Part shown: piece after piece, positions 27,944 to 36,050 of the stretch | Layout: every line of letters begins with the position of its first letter | How positions within the stretch are numbered: position 1 is the first letter of the stretch | Source of the DNA: Cupriavidus sp. AU9028 | GTDB taxonomy: Bacteria > Pseudomonadota > Gammaproteobacteria > Burkholderiales > Burkholderiaceae | Direction: 5' to 3' | Length of the DNA stretch: 64,000 bases | Assembly: GCF_019795295.1 (NCBI RefSeq) | Contig: NZ_JAIMCG010000008.1 | Location: 168,364-232,363 of the forward strand | Notes under the pieces: model-generated | The model's input: the letters and a program-made list of their open reading frames with translations, nothing else | Database searches by the model: none | Told to the model about the DNA's origin: nothing | Program-made: the position numbers and the translations under genes

Positions 27944-28684
27944 TCAGCCCATATGGAGTCCGCCGTTGAGCGAGAAGTCCGCCCCGGTGGCGAAGCCCGA
28001 CTCCTCGGAAGCGAGCCAGGCGCAGATGGAGGCGATCTCTTCCGGTTCGCCCAGGCGCTTGACGGGAATCGTCGCGACGATCTTGTCCAGCACGTCCTGG
28101 CGAATGGCCTTGACCATATCGGTGGCGATATAGCCGGGCGACACCGTGTTGACGGTGACCCCCTTGGTCGCCACCTCCTGGGCGAGCGCCATGGTGAAGC
28201 CATGCAGGCCGGCCTTGGCGGTCGAGTAGTTGGTCTGGCCGAACTGCCCCTTCTGCCCGTTCACCGAGGAGATATTGACGATGCGACCGAAGCCGCGGTC
28301 GACCATGCCGTCGATCACCTGCTTGGTGACGTTGAACAGCGAGGTCAGGTTCGTGCTGATCACCGCATCCCAGTCCGCCCGCGTCATCTTGCGAAAAACC
28401 ACATCGCGGGTAATGCCGGCGTTGTTGATCAGGATGTCGATCTCACCGACTTCGCTCTTGACCTTGTCGAACGCTGCCTTTGTGGAATCCCAGTCGGCAA
28501 CGTTGCCCTCCGACGCGGTGAAGTCGAACCCGAGCGCGCGCTGCTGCTCCAGCCAGCGCTCGCGCCGAGGGGAGTTGGGACCGCAGCCCGCGACCACGCG
28601 GTAACCATCCTTGGCCAATCGCTGGCAGATGGCGGTGCCAATGCCGCCCATGCCGCCCGTTACGTATGCAATGCGCTGAGTCAT
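27944..28684 (-). CDS. phaB: Acetoacetyl-CoA reductase PhaB
   Basis: PhaB reduces acetoacetyl-CoA to (R)-3-hydroxybutyryl-CoA with NADPH, the second PHB step. The 246-residue length and nearly the whole sequence match C. necator PhaB1 as I remember it. The short-chain dehydrogenase motifs are [18 protein letters not shown], and the catalytic S140, Y153 and K157 in NISSVNGQ and TNYSTAKAG. The ATG at 28684 follows AGGAGTGGCT. It lies 93 bp after phaA. Confidence 0.97.
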   Translation of the reverse strand: MTQRIAYVTGGMGGIGTAICQRLAKDGYRVVAGCGPNSPRRERWLEQQRALGFDFTASEGNVADWDSTKAAFDKVKSEVGEIDILINNAGITRDVVFRKMTRADWDAVISTNLTSLFNVTKQVIDGMVDRGFGRIVNISSVNGQKGQFGQTNYSTAKAGLHGFTMALAQEVATKGVTVNTVSPGYIATDMVKAIRQDVLDKIVATIPVKRLGEPEEIASICAWLASEESGFATGADFSLNGGLHMG

Positions 28685-28777
28685 AGCCACTCCTGTCCAG
28701 GTTCTTGTTATTGGAAATCGCCGCGCGCCGCAGCCCCTCCGGGCGCCGTCGCGCGCTGCGCTAACTGTTGCTGGCCC

Positions 28778-29959
28778 TTACTGGCGCTCGACGGCCAGGG
28801 CGACGCCCATGCCGCCGCCGATGCACAGCGAAGCCAGGCCGCGCCTGGCATCGCGCCGCTTCATTTCATGCAGCAGCGTGACCAGGATGCGGCAGCCGGA
28901 TGCGCCGATAGGATGGCCGATCGCGATCGCGCCTCCGTTGACGTTGACCTTGTTCAGGTCCCAGCCCATCTGCTGATGCACCGCCAGCGCTTGCGCGGCA
29001 AAGGCCTCGTTGATCTCGGCCAGGTCCAGGTCGTCCACGGTCCAGCCCGCGCGCTCGAGGCAACGCCGCGACGCCGGTACCGGCCCCATGCCCATCATCT
29101 TCGGATCGACGCCAGCGCTGGCGCTGGCACGGATGGTGGCCAGCGGTGTCAGGCCGAGTTCGCGCGCCTTGTCCGCCGACATCACCACCACGGCAGCCGC
29201 GCCGTCGTTGATACCCGAAGCGTTCGCAGCGGTCACCGTGCCTTCCTTGTCGAAGGCCGGCTTGAGGCTCGCCATGCTTTCGACCGTGGCGCCGTGGCGC
29301 ACGAACTCGTCGGTGGCGAAGGCAACCGGATCCCCCTTGCGCTGCGGGATCATGACCGGCACGATTTCCTCGTCAAAGCGGCCGGCCTTCTGCGCCGCCT
29401 CGGCCTTGTTCTGCGACGCCACCGCAAACGCGTCCTGCTCCTCGCGGCCGATGCCGTACTCGCGGGCAACGTTCTCGGCGGTGATGCCCATGTGGTACTG
29501 GTTGTAGACGTCCCACAGCCCATCGACGATCATCGTGTCGACCAGCTTGGCGTCGCCCATGCGGAAGCCATCGCGCGAGCCGGGCAGCACGTGCGGCGCG
29601 GCGCTCATGTTCTCCTGTCCGCCCGCGACGACGATTTCCGCGTCTCCCGCCACGATGGCGTTGGCGGCCAGCATCACCGCCTTCAGGCCCGAGCCGCAAA
29701 CCTTGTTGATGGTCATGGCCGGCACGCCCTCCGGCAGGCCTGCCTTGATCGAGGCCTGCCGCGCGGGGTTCTGCCCCGAGCCGGCGGTGAGCACCTGGCC
29801 CATGATGACCTCGCTGACCTGCTCCGGCCGCACGCCGGCGCGCTGCAGCGCGGCTTGAATGGCGATGGCGCCCAGATGCGGCGCGGGGATCCGTGCCAGC
29901 GAGCCTCCGAACTTGCCGACCCCGGTGCGGGCGGCGGAAACGATAACGACTTCGGTCAT
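28778..29959 (-). CDS. phaA: Acetyl-CoA acetyltransferase PhaA
   Basis: PhaA condenses two acetyl-CoA to acetoacetyl-CoA, the first PHB step. The 393-residue thiolase has the nucleophile C88 in INKVCGSGL, the His in GHPIGASG, and C379 in SLCIGGGMG. It sits between phaC and phaB on the same strand and is co-transcribed from the phaC promoter. It differs from bktB in the C-terminal half, consistent with a narrower acetoacetyl-CoA preference. Confidence 0.97.
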   Translation of the reverse strand: MTEVVIVSAARTGVGKFGGSLARIPAPHLGAIAIQAALQRAGVRPEQVSEVIMGQVLTAGSGQNPARQASIKAGLPEGVPAMTINKVCGSGLKAVMLAANAIVAGDAEIVVAGGQENMSAAPHVLPGSRDGFRMGDAKLVDTMIVDGLWDVYNQYHMGITAENVAREYGIGREEQDAFAVASQNKAEAAQKAGRFDEEIVPVMIPQRKGDPVAFATDEFVRHGATVESMASLKPAFDKEGTVTAANASGINDGAAAVVVMSADKARELGLTPLATIRASASAGVDPKMMGMGPVPASRRCLERAGWTVDDLDLAEINEAFAAQALAVHQQMGWDLNKVNVNGGAIAIGHPIGASGCRILVTLLHEMKRRDARRGLASLCIGGGMGVALAVERQ

Positions 29960-30057
29960 GGTCGAGTTCCTTCTGTAGTGCGAGGCCGGCGCGTGGACCG
30001 GCCCTGTGTTGGTCTCAATGGTTGCTGGCGGTGCCAGTCGACTGGGTGGCGGACGGT

Positions 30058-31914
30058 TCAGGCCTTGGCGCGCACGTAGCGTCCCGGCGCGGGTTCGATC
30101 ACCGGATAGGCGCGGCTGCCGTAGGAGGTGGGCGCCTTGCGTCGCGCTCCCGCTTGCCGGCCCAGCCAGTCGAACCAGTCCGGCCACCAGCTGCCGGGCA
30201 CTTCCTCGGCGCCGGCCAGCCACTGCTGTGGATCGGGGGGCAGCTGTTCATTGAGGAAGTGGCTGCGCTTCTTCTTCGCCGGTGGGTTGATCACGCCCGC
30301 GATGTGGCCCGACGAACCGAGCACGAAGCGCAGTTCATTGGACAGCAGCGCCGTGGACGCATACGCCGAGGTCCACGGCACGATATGGTCCTCCCGTGAT
30401 CCGTACAGATAGGTAGGCACGTCGATGCTGCCCAGGTCGACCGGCACGCCGCATACGGTCAGCTTGCCCGGTTCCTTCAGCTCGTTCTGCAGGTAGGTGT
30501 GACGCAGGTACCAGCAATACCACGGCCCCGGCAGGTTGGTCGCATCGCCGTTCCAGAACAGCAGGTCGAACGGCACCGGGCTGTTGCCCTTCAGGTAGTT
30601 GTCGACCACGTAGTTCCACACCAGGTCGTTCGGCCGCAGCGACGAGAAGGTATTGGCCAGTTCGAGCCCGCGCAGCAACGCGGGCGGGGCACCGGCCGCC
30701 CCGCCCAGCGTCGCCTCGCGCAGCTGCACATGGGCCTCGTCGACGAACACGTCGAGCACCCCGTTGTCGCCGAAGTCAAGCAGCGTGGTCAGCAGGGTCA
30801 GGCTGGCAGCGGGCCGCTCGCCGCGCCCCGCCAGCACCGCCAGTGCGGTCGCGAGGATGGTGCCGCCGACGCAGAAGCCGAGCACGTTGATCTGGTCCTG
30901 CGCGGAGATTTCCTTGACCACGTCGATCGCCTGGATCGCGCCGTGTTCGATGTAGTCGTCCCAGGTACGCCCGGCCATGCTGGCGTCCGGATTGCGCCAC
31001 GACACCAGGAAGACCATGTGGCCCTGCTCGACGACGTGCCGCACCAGTGAGCTTTCCGGCTGCAGATCCAGGATGTAGTACTTGTTGATGCAGGGCGGCA
31101 CCATCAGCAGCGGGCGCGCATGGACCTTGTCGGTCAGCGGCTTGTACTGCAGCAGCTGGAAGTACTCGTTCTCGAACACCACCGCGCCTTCGGTCACCGC
31201 GACGTTGCGGCCGACCTCGAACGCCGACTCGTCGGTCTGCGAAATCTTGCCGCGCGTCAGGTCTTCCAGCAGGTTGCGCAAGCCGCTGCGCAGCGATTCG
31301 CCCTTCGACTCGATCAGCAGCCGCTGCGCCTCGGGGTTGGTGGCGAGGAAGTTGGCCGGCGACATGGCATCGACCCATTGCGACACCGCGAAACGGATAC
31401 GCTGGCGGGTCTTGGCATCCGCCTGCACCGCCTCGGCCAGCGCGGACATGGCACGCGCCGTCAGCAGGTAGAAAGCCGCGGCGTACCGATAGGCCGCATT
31501 GCTGCGCCAGGCTTCCCCGGAGAAGCGGCGATCGGCCAGCGGAATGTTCTCGTCCTGGCCGGAAGCGACGGCTTGCCACAGCGTGGCGAAGTCCTGCAGG
31601 AACTGCTGCTGGATTTGCGCAAGGCGCTCCGGCGGCAGGTGAATACCGGGCAGTCCTGCGCCCTTGAGCGCCTCGAACCCGGGCATGCCGCCGCCGAACA
31701 TTTGTTGCGCCGCCTGTGCCGCCGCGTTCGCCGCTGCGGCGCCGCCCGGCTGCATGCCGGGAGGGATGCCCCACTGCATGCCGGCCGGAAAGCCGACCTG
31801 CATGCGCCTGGACCACTCCAGCCACGTTGCTGGATCGAATGGCCCCGGCGCAGATGAAAATGGTGTGGTCTGTTCTTCCTGTGCGGAAGATGCCGCGCCT
31901 TTGCCGGTCGCCAT
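30058..31914 (-). CDS. phaC: Class I poly(3-hydroxyalkanoate) polymerase PhaC
   Basis: PhaC polymerises 3-hydroxyacyl-CoA on the granule surface. The 618-residue product has the lipase-like box GFCVGG (nucleophile C348), the Asp in [11 protein letters not shown] (D509) and the His in GSSGHIAG (H537). Each is offset by 29 from the C. necator numbering (C319, D480, H508). The extra 29 residues are therefore all in the N-terminal region, in an Ala/Gly/Met-rich stretch around residues 45-90. A complete catalytic core is present. The promoter lies at 32143-32172, giving a leader of about 220 nt. Confidence 0.97.
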   Translation of the reverse strand: MATGKGAASSAQEEQTTPFSSAPGPFDPATWLEWSRRMQVGFPAGMQWGIPPGMQPGGAAAANAAAQAAQQMFGGGMPGFEALKGAGLPGIHLPPERLAQIQQQFLQDFATLWQAVASGQDENIPLADRRFSGEAWRSNAAYRYAAAFYLLTARAMSALAEAVQADAKTRQRIRFAVSQWVDAMSPANFLATNPEAQRLLIESKGESLRSGLRNLLEDLTRGKISQTDESAFEVGRNVAVTEGAVVFENEYFQLLQYKPLTDKVHARPLLMVPPCINKYYILDLQPESSLVRHVVEQGHMVFLVSWRNPDASMAGRTWDDYIEHGAIQAIDVVKEISAQDQINVLGFCVGGTILATALAVLAGRGERPAASLTLLTTLLDFGDNGVLDVFVDEAHVQLREATLGGAAGAPPALLRGLELANTFSSLRPNDLVWNYVVDNYLKGNSPVPFDLLFWNGDATNLPGPWYCWYLRHTYLQNELKEPGKLTVCGVPVDLGSIDVPTYLYGSREDHIVPWTSAYASTALLSNELRFVLGSSGHIAGVINPPAKKKRSHFLNEQLPPDPQQWLAGAEEVPGSWWPDWFDWLGRQAGARRKAPTSYGSRAYPVIEPAPGRYVRAKA

Positions 31915-32082
31915 GATGTCGTCTCTCTGCCGTCTGGATGGTTGCGCTGCCCATTGGCGCGCGCTTCGCGCTACCCTGCTGGGACAGGGCGATGCGTTAT
32001 GCTGTTTGCGGCGTGCCGCGAGGCATTCGCCCCGGGCGGTGCCGTCGCACCCTCGGCATGTCGCCCAAACCGTGGGCCGCTA

Positions 32083-32101
32083 GCGGTGACCGTGTCACCG
32101 C
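32083..32101. promoter_or_regulatory. Perfect 8-3-8 inverted repeat in the phaC leader
   Basis: GCGGTGAC, CGT, GTCACCGC is a perfect 8-bp inverted repeat with a 3-bp spacer, lying downstream of the phaC promoter within the leader. It could bind a dimeric regulator or form an RNA hairpin. No regulator is assigned. Confidence 0.6.
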
Positions 32102-32142
32102 CCTGTAGCCGCGCCGGGCGCAACGTTGCATTGTTTGCAGGC

Positions 32143-32172
32143 ATTGTTGCCTTGCATTGTCAGGACTGTCAA
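32143..32172 (-). promoter_or_regulatory. phaCAB sigma-70 promoter
   Basis: On the minus strand, TTGACA (32167-32172), an 18-bp spacer and AACAAT (32143-32148). The spacer ends GCAAGGC, as does the well-studied C. necator phaC promoter in memory. Copies of TTGCATTGT (plus strand) at 32127-32135 and 32152-32160 flank the -10; TGC-rich repeats of this kind are plausible PhaR or other regulator sites, by inference. Confidence 0.85.
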
Positions 32173-32254
32173 TGCGGGAAGCGGCCCTCCGCCCTCTGGA
32201 GGGCCTGGCATGCGAGCCAGCCTGCACAGTCTCGGCCAAGAGGATGAAAAACAG

Positions 32255-32575
32255 ATGTATGTCGTGGCGGTTGGCTGGCTCTATGTCGCCCTGATGATGG
32301 CGATCACCGAACACACCGCCGTGGCCGGTGTGGCGACCTTCGTGCTGTACGGCGTCGTCCCCGTATCGATCGTGCTGTACATCATGGGCACCCCGGGACG
32401 GCGCCGTCGCCGCAAGGCCCGGGAGGCGTGGGCGGCGCGTGAAGCGCAAAAGGCAAGCGGCGACGGGCTGGCGGACGGACAGGAGCGGCAGGCCGAGGGC
32501 GGCGCGCCCAGCGGGCCGCCCTCGGCAGTCAGCCCGCCGGATCGAGCCAGATCAACGTCGCCATCCGGCCGGTGA
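32255..32575 (+). CDS. Small membrane protein upstream of phaC, unknown function
   Basis: The 106-residue product has two hydrophobic helices (VVAVGWLYVALMMAI and GVATFVLYGVVPVSIVLYIM), then a very basic stretch (GRRRRRKAREAW) and a disordered Gly/Pro/Ser tail. AGAGGA lies 11-16 bp before the ATG at 32255. A gene of this type occurs divergently from phaC in C. necator in memory. Its 3' end overlaps the pgeF stop by 47 bp in convergent orientation. Function is unknown. Confidence 0.75.
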   Translation: MYVVAVGWLYVALMMAITEHTAVAGVATFVLYGVVPVSIVLYIMGTPGRRRRRKAREAWAAREAQKASGDGLADGQERQAEGGAPSGPPSAVSPPDRARSTSPSGR

Positions 32576-33389
32576 CGCCGTCGCGCCGATAGGAGTAGAA
32601 ACGCTCGGCGTCGGACACCGTGCAGGCATCGCCGCCATGGACGTCGTCGCAGCCGGCACGGCGCAGGCGGATGCGGGCCAGCGCGTAGATGTCGGCCAGG
32701 TACTTGCCAGCGGCAGCGCCGCCCTCGGCCTGGCTGGCCGGACGGAACGCTGCCTCGACGTCGCCCGCCTCCGCCGCCGTGGCGGCACGCAGAAAGGCAT
32801 CGCGTACCTCGGCGCCGACTTCGAACCTGGCCGGACCGATGGCCGGGCCCAGCCACGCCATCCAGCGCGGCCGCGCATTGCCGGCCAGGGCGGCAATCTC
32901 CGCCATGCGCTGCACGGTACGTTCGATCACCCCGGCACAAAGGCCGCGCCAGCCGGCGTGAGCCGCCCCGACGACCGTTCCCGCGGCATCGCATAGCAGT
33001 ACGGGCAGGCAATCGGCGGTCATCACGGCGCAGACGCGGCCGGGTTCGGCGCTCACCGCGGCATCGGCGACCGGCGGCCCCTCGCCATCGCCTGCCGCCG
33101 CGACGACAACCTCGCATCCATGGACCTGCTCCAGCCATCGAGGCTGGGCGGGCAGCAGGCGCGCCAGCAATTCCCGGTTCGCCGCCACCGCCGCCGGATC
33201 GTCGCCCACGTGCGTGCCCAGATTGAGTCCGCCCCCGCGCCCTCCGGCCAGCCCGTAGGGGCCTGCACTGACGCCGCCCTGCCGCGTGGTGGACAACGAC
33301 CGTACTCGAGGGGGCGCGGGCCAGTCCGGCCGGAGCCAGGCTTGCCCGTCCGCAGCCGCACCCTGCTCAGCGTACGCGTTCGTCGGCAT
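32529..33389 (-). CDS. pgeF: Peptidoglycan editing factor PgeF (laccase-domain, YfiH family)
   Basis: PgeF removes wrongly incorporated L-Ser or related residues from peptidoglycan precursors. The 286-residue product carries the Cu/Zn-binding motifs [18 protein letters not shown] and GAAHAGWRG (one His, one Cys, one His). I start at the ATG at 33389, inside the end of rluD in another frame (23-bp overlap); a further in-frame ATG upstream would add only Thr/Arg repeats from the acidic-tail codons of rluD. It is probably coupled to rluD. Confidence 0.88.
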   Translation of the reverse strand: MPTNAYAEQGAAADGQAWLRPDWPAPPRVRSLSTTRQGGVSAGPYGLAGGRGGGLNLGTHVGDDPAAVAANRELLARLLPAQPRWLEQVHGCEVVVAAAGDGEGPPVADAAVSAEPGRVCAVMTADCLPVLLCDAAGTVVGAAHAGWRGLCAGVIERTVQRMAEIAALAGNARPRWMAWLGPAIGPARFEVGAEVRDAFLRAATAAEAGDVEAAFRPASQAEGGAAAGKYLADIYALARIRLRRAGCDDVHGGDACTVSDAERFYSYRRDGVTGRMATLIWLDPAG

Positions 33390-34755
33390 CGTCATCCTCG
33401 TCGTCATCCTCGTCGTCCCGGTCCTCCCGGTCGTCGTCCTGGTCGTCCTCATCGTCGTCATCGTCGTCGCCCTGCCAGGGCTCGGCTTCGTTCCAGTGCG
33501 ACCAGCCGAATTCCTCCTCGCTCTGCGCCGGATCGACGAAGTCGAGCGCGTCGATCAGCGCCTGCAGATCCTCGGGCGCGGGCGTGCGCCACGACACCGG
33601 CCTCCCGGTGACGGGATGCACGAGGCCCAGCCGCCAGGCATGCAAGGCCTGGCGCTCGAATGGCACCGGCAGCGGCGCCTTGATCGGCTGGCGCTGACCC
33701 CGGCGCGTGGCGCGGTGATAGACGGGGTCGCCCAGCAGCGGGTGCCCGATCGATTCGAAGTGGACCCGGATCTGGTGGGTGCGCCCGGTTTCGAGCTGGC
33801 ACACCACCATCGATACCTGGCCACGGCCCAGCGATGCCACGCCGATGGTGCGGAAATGCGTGCGCGAAGGCTTGCCGCTGGCGGTGTTGACCACGGCCAT
33901 GCGGGTGCGCTCGCGGGGGTCGCGGCCGATCGGCGCGTCGATGGTGCCCTCCTCCGGCGTCTCGCCCCACACCAGCGCCAGATAGGTCCGCTTGACGGTG
34001 CGCGCCTGCAGTTGGCGCACCAGGTCGGTCTGGGCGGTCAGCGTGCGCGCCACCACCATCAGGCCCGAGGTCTCCTTGTCGAGCCGGTGCACGATTCCCG
34101 CGCGCGGCAGCCGGGCAGCATCCGGGTCGCGGTGCAGCAGCCCGTTCAGCACGGTGCCGCTCCAGTTTCCCGCCGCGGGATGGACCACGAGGCCCGCCGG
34201 CTTGTCGATGACCAGCAAGGCGTCGTCTTCGTAGAGCACGTCCAGCGGCACCGGTTCGGGCGCGAAGGCCTGGGTCTCGGGCGCAGCCTGCGGCCGCACG
34301 TCAATGAACTGGCCCATCAGCACCGCATCGCGTGGCCGGCGCGGCTCGCCATCGACGCGCACCGCCCCTTCCTCGATCCACTGCTGGATGCGGCTGCGCG
34401 AGAAGCCGGCAAGCTTGCGCGCCAGCAGCTTGTCCAGCCGTTCGCCGTGCGCGGCGCTGTCCACCTCGATGCGGACCGGGGCCATCTCCCCCTGCGCGTC
34501 GGCGGCAGGGGCCGACGCCGGCGCCGGTTCGTCGCCCGGCTCATCGAAGTCTTCCAGGTCTGTCTCGGCGATCGGTGCCGCGCCTTCCGCCGGTTGCGGC
34601 GCGTTGCCCGGCTCCCTTTTGGCGGCGTTGCGGCGGCCTTTTGCGCCGGCGGACCTGATCGATTTGCCCGCGGTCGGGGACAGGTCTTCGGTTACCGTCT
34701 GGCTGGCGGATTCGGCCGAAGGGCTTGGGCTATAATGCTTGACGCTATTTTTCAT
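33367..34755 (-). CDS. rluD: 23S rRNA pseudouridine synthase RluD, with acidic C-terminal tail
   Basis: RluD converts three uridines of 23S rRNA helix 69 to pseudouridine. The S4-like domain ([20 protein letters not shown]) and the catalytic motif [12 protein letters not shown] (Asp in HRLD) are intact. The product is 462 residues, longer than the ~325 common in E. coli. It has about 100 extra N-terminal residues of low complexity and a C-terminal tail of about 35 residues that is almost all Asp/Glu (positions near 428-462). The ATG at 34755 is only 16 bp from the bamD start on the other strand. Confidence 0.9.
   Translation of the reverse strand: MKNSVKHYSPSPSAESASQTVTEDLSPTAGKSIRSAGAKGRRNAAKREPGNAPQPAEGAAPIAETDLEDFDEPGDEPAPASAPAADAQGEMAPVRIEVDSAAHGERLDKLLARKLAGFSRSRIQQWIEEGAVRVDGEPRRPRDAVLMGQFIDVRPQAAPETQAFAPEPVPLDVLYEDDALLVIDKPAGLVVHPAAGNWSGTVLNGLLHRDPDAARLPRAGIVHRLDKETSGLMVVARTLTAQTDLVRQLQARTVKRTYLALVWGETPEEGTIDAPIGRDPRERTRMAVVNTASGKPSRTHFRTIGVASLGRGQVSMVVCQLETGRTHQIRVHFESIGHPLLGDPVYHRATRRGQRQPIKAPLPVPFERQALHAWRLGLVHPVTGRPVSWRTPAPEDLQALIDALDFVDPAQSEEEFGWSHWNEAEPWQGDDDDDDEDDQDDDREDRDDEDDDEDDDADERVR
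34731..34736 (+). promoter_or_regulatory. Candidate -10 of the bamD promoter inside rluD
   Basis: TATAAT lies 36 bp before the bamD start, within the 5' coding sequence of rluD on the opposite strand. The matching -35 region is weak. The 16-bp gap between the two starts cannot hold a promoter, so promoters must overlap coding DNA. Confidence 0.5.
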
Positions 34756-34771
34756 CCGGAATGGGTTGCCC

Positions 34772-35602
34772 ATGCATTCGATGAGCATGAAGCGCGCGAG
34801 TTGGCGCGCAAGATTTGGAGCGATTCTGCTCGCGGGCGGCTGCCTCACGCTGTCGGCATGCGGCCTGCTCTCGGAACAGCCTGACGAAACCGCCGCGTGG
34901 TCGGCAAACAAATTATATTCGGAAGCGAAGGACGCACTCAGCGCCGGCGACTATCCGCGCGCGGTCACGCTGTACGAAAAGCTGGAGAGCCGCTATCCGT
35001 TCGGCCGTTTCGCCCAGCAGGCGCAGATCGACACGGCCTATGCCAACTACAAGGATGGCGAGACCGCAGCCGCACTCGCTGCCGTCGATCGTTTCATCCA
35101 GTTGCATCCGAATCACCCGAATGTCGACTACGCCTACTACCTGAAGGGCCTGATCAACTTCAACGACAACCTGGGCTGGCTCGGCCGCTTCTCGGGGCAG
35201 GATCTGAGCGAGCGCGACCCCAAGGCGGCGCGCGCGGCCTACGATGCCTTCCATACGCTGGTCACGCGGTTCCCGGAGAGCAAGTACGCGCCGGACTCGG
35301 CGGCGCGGATGCAGTACATCGTCAACTCGCTGGCGCAGCATGAAGTGCACGCGGCGCGCTATTACTACCGCCGCGGCGCCTATCTGGCCGCGGTGAACCG
35401 CGCGCAGCAGGCGCTGAAGGAGTATGACGGCGCGCCGGCGAACGAGGAAGCGCTGTACATCATGATCCGGTCGTACGACGCGCTGGGCATGAAGGACCTG
35501 CGCGACGACGCCGAGCGCGTGATGAAGCTGAACTACCCGGACAGCGACTTCATCCGGTACGGCGAGCGGCGCAAGGAACGTTCGTGGTGGCAGATGTTCT
35601 GA
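34772..35602 (+). CDS. bamD: Outer-membrane assembly lipoprotein BamD
   Basis: BamD is the essential lipoprotein of the BAM complex that inserts beta-barrel proteins. The 276-residue product has a lipobox LSAC (C30) and then TPR-like helical repeats ([40 protein letters not shown], the NFNDNLGW turn). The ATG at 34772 is one of three close in-frame starts (34772, 34781, 34787); the first has GGAATGGG upstream. A strong terminator follows at 35659. Confidence 0.95.
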   Translation: MHSMSMKRASWRARFGAILLAGGCLTLSACGLLSEQPDETAAWSANKLYSEAKDALSAGDYPRAVTLYEKLESRYPFGRFAQQAQIDTAYANYKDGETAAALAAVDRFIQLHPNHPNVDYAYYLKGLINFNDNLGWLGRFSGQDLSERDPKAARAAYDAFHTLVTRFPESKYAPDSAARMQYIVNSLAQHEVHAARYYYRRGAYLAAVNRAQQALKEYDGAPANEEALYIMIRSYDALGMKDLRDDAERVMKLNYPDSDFIRYGERRKERSWWQMF

Positions 35603-35658
35603 TCGTCGGCCGCCCGGCCGGCCTTCGGTAGCCCGAACGCCGTCAGCCCCCTGATAGC

Positions 35659-35696
35659 ACCCCGAAGCGTGGACTTGCCCGCTTCGGGGTGTTTTT
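35659..35696 (+). terminator. Terminator after bamD
   Basis: CACCCCGAAGC and GCTTCGGGGTG pair perfectly around an 11-base loop, followed by five T. Confidence 0.9.
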
Positions 35697-35723
35697 CATT
35701 GCGCGGGCGGTATCCCGGTATCC

Positions 35724-36023
35724 CGCTGCGACCGCTCTGCCTGGTTTGCGGCTTACAGCGACCGGCCGGCGCCGGACCGCTTCGGGCTGCGTTTCGACCG
35801 TGCGCAGATGGCGCTGGACGCGGCGACGCAGGGGCTCGGCATCGCGCTGGAAAGCGCCACCATCGCCGGCATGCACCTGGCGGAAGGCAAGCTCAAGCCG
35901 CTCTTCGGTATGGAACGATGCCTGCGGGTGCAGGCGCATTTCGCCGTCTACCCCGCACGTCACGCGAGGCGCGCACCGGTGGCGGCGTTCCTGCAATGGT
36001 TGCGCGAGCAGGCGGCGCAGTAG
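35724..36023 (+). pseudogene. C-terminal remnant of a LysR-family regulator
   Basis: The open frame reads WFAAYSDRPAPDRFGLRFDR and continues MALDAATQGLGIALESATIA through GKLKPLF to WLREQAAQ and a stop at 36021-36023. This matches the C-terminal half of the substrate-binding domain of GcvA-like LysR regulators (the GLRFDRAQMALDAA motif is characteristic). No helix-turn-helix domain or start is present upstream; the bamD terminator is immediately before it. It is a remnant, not a full gene. The rest of the 35603-36050 gap is otherwise empty. Confidence 0.75.
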
Positions 36024-36050
36024 CGCGCCCCCTGCCCTCGCCTGCCAACA

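Noticed and set aside
33286-34884. A 532-codon open frame opposite rluD and pgeF starts
   Set aside because: It is the shadow of rluD, whose catalytic motif is clear on the minus strand.
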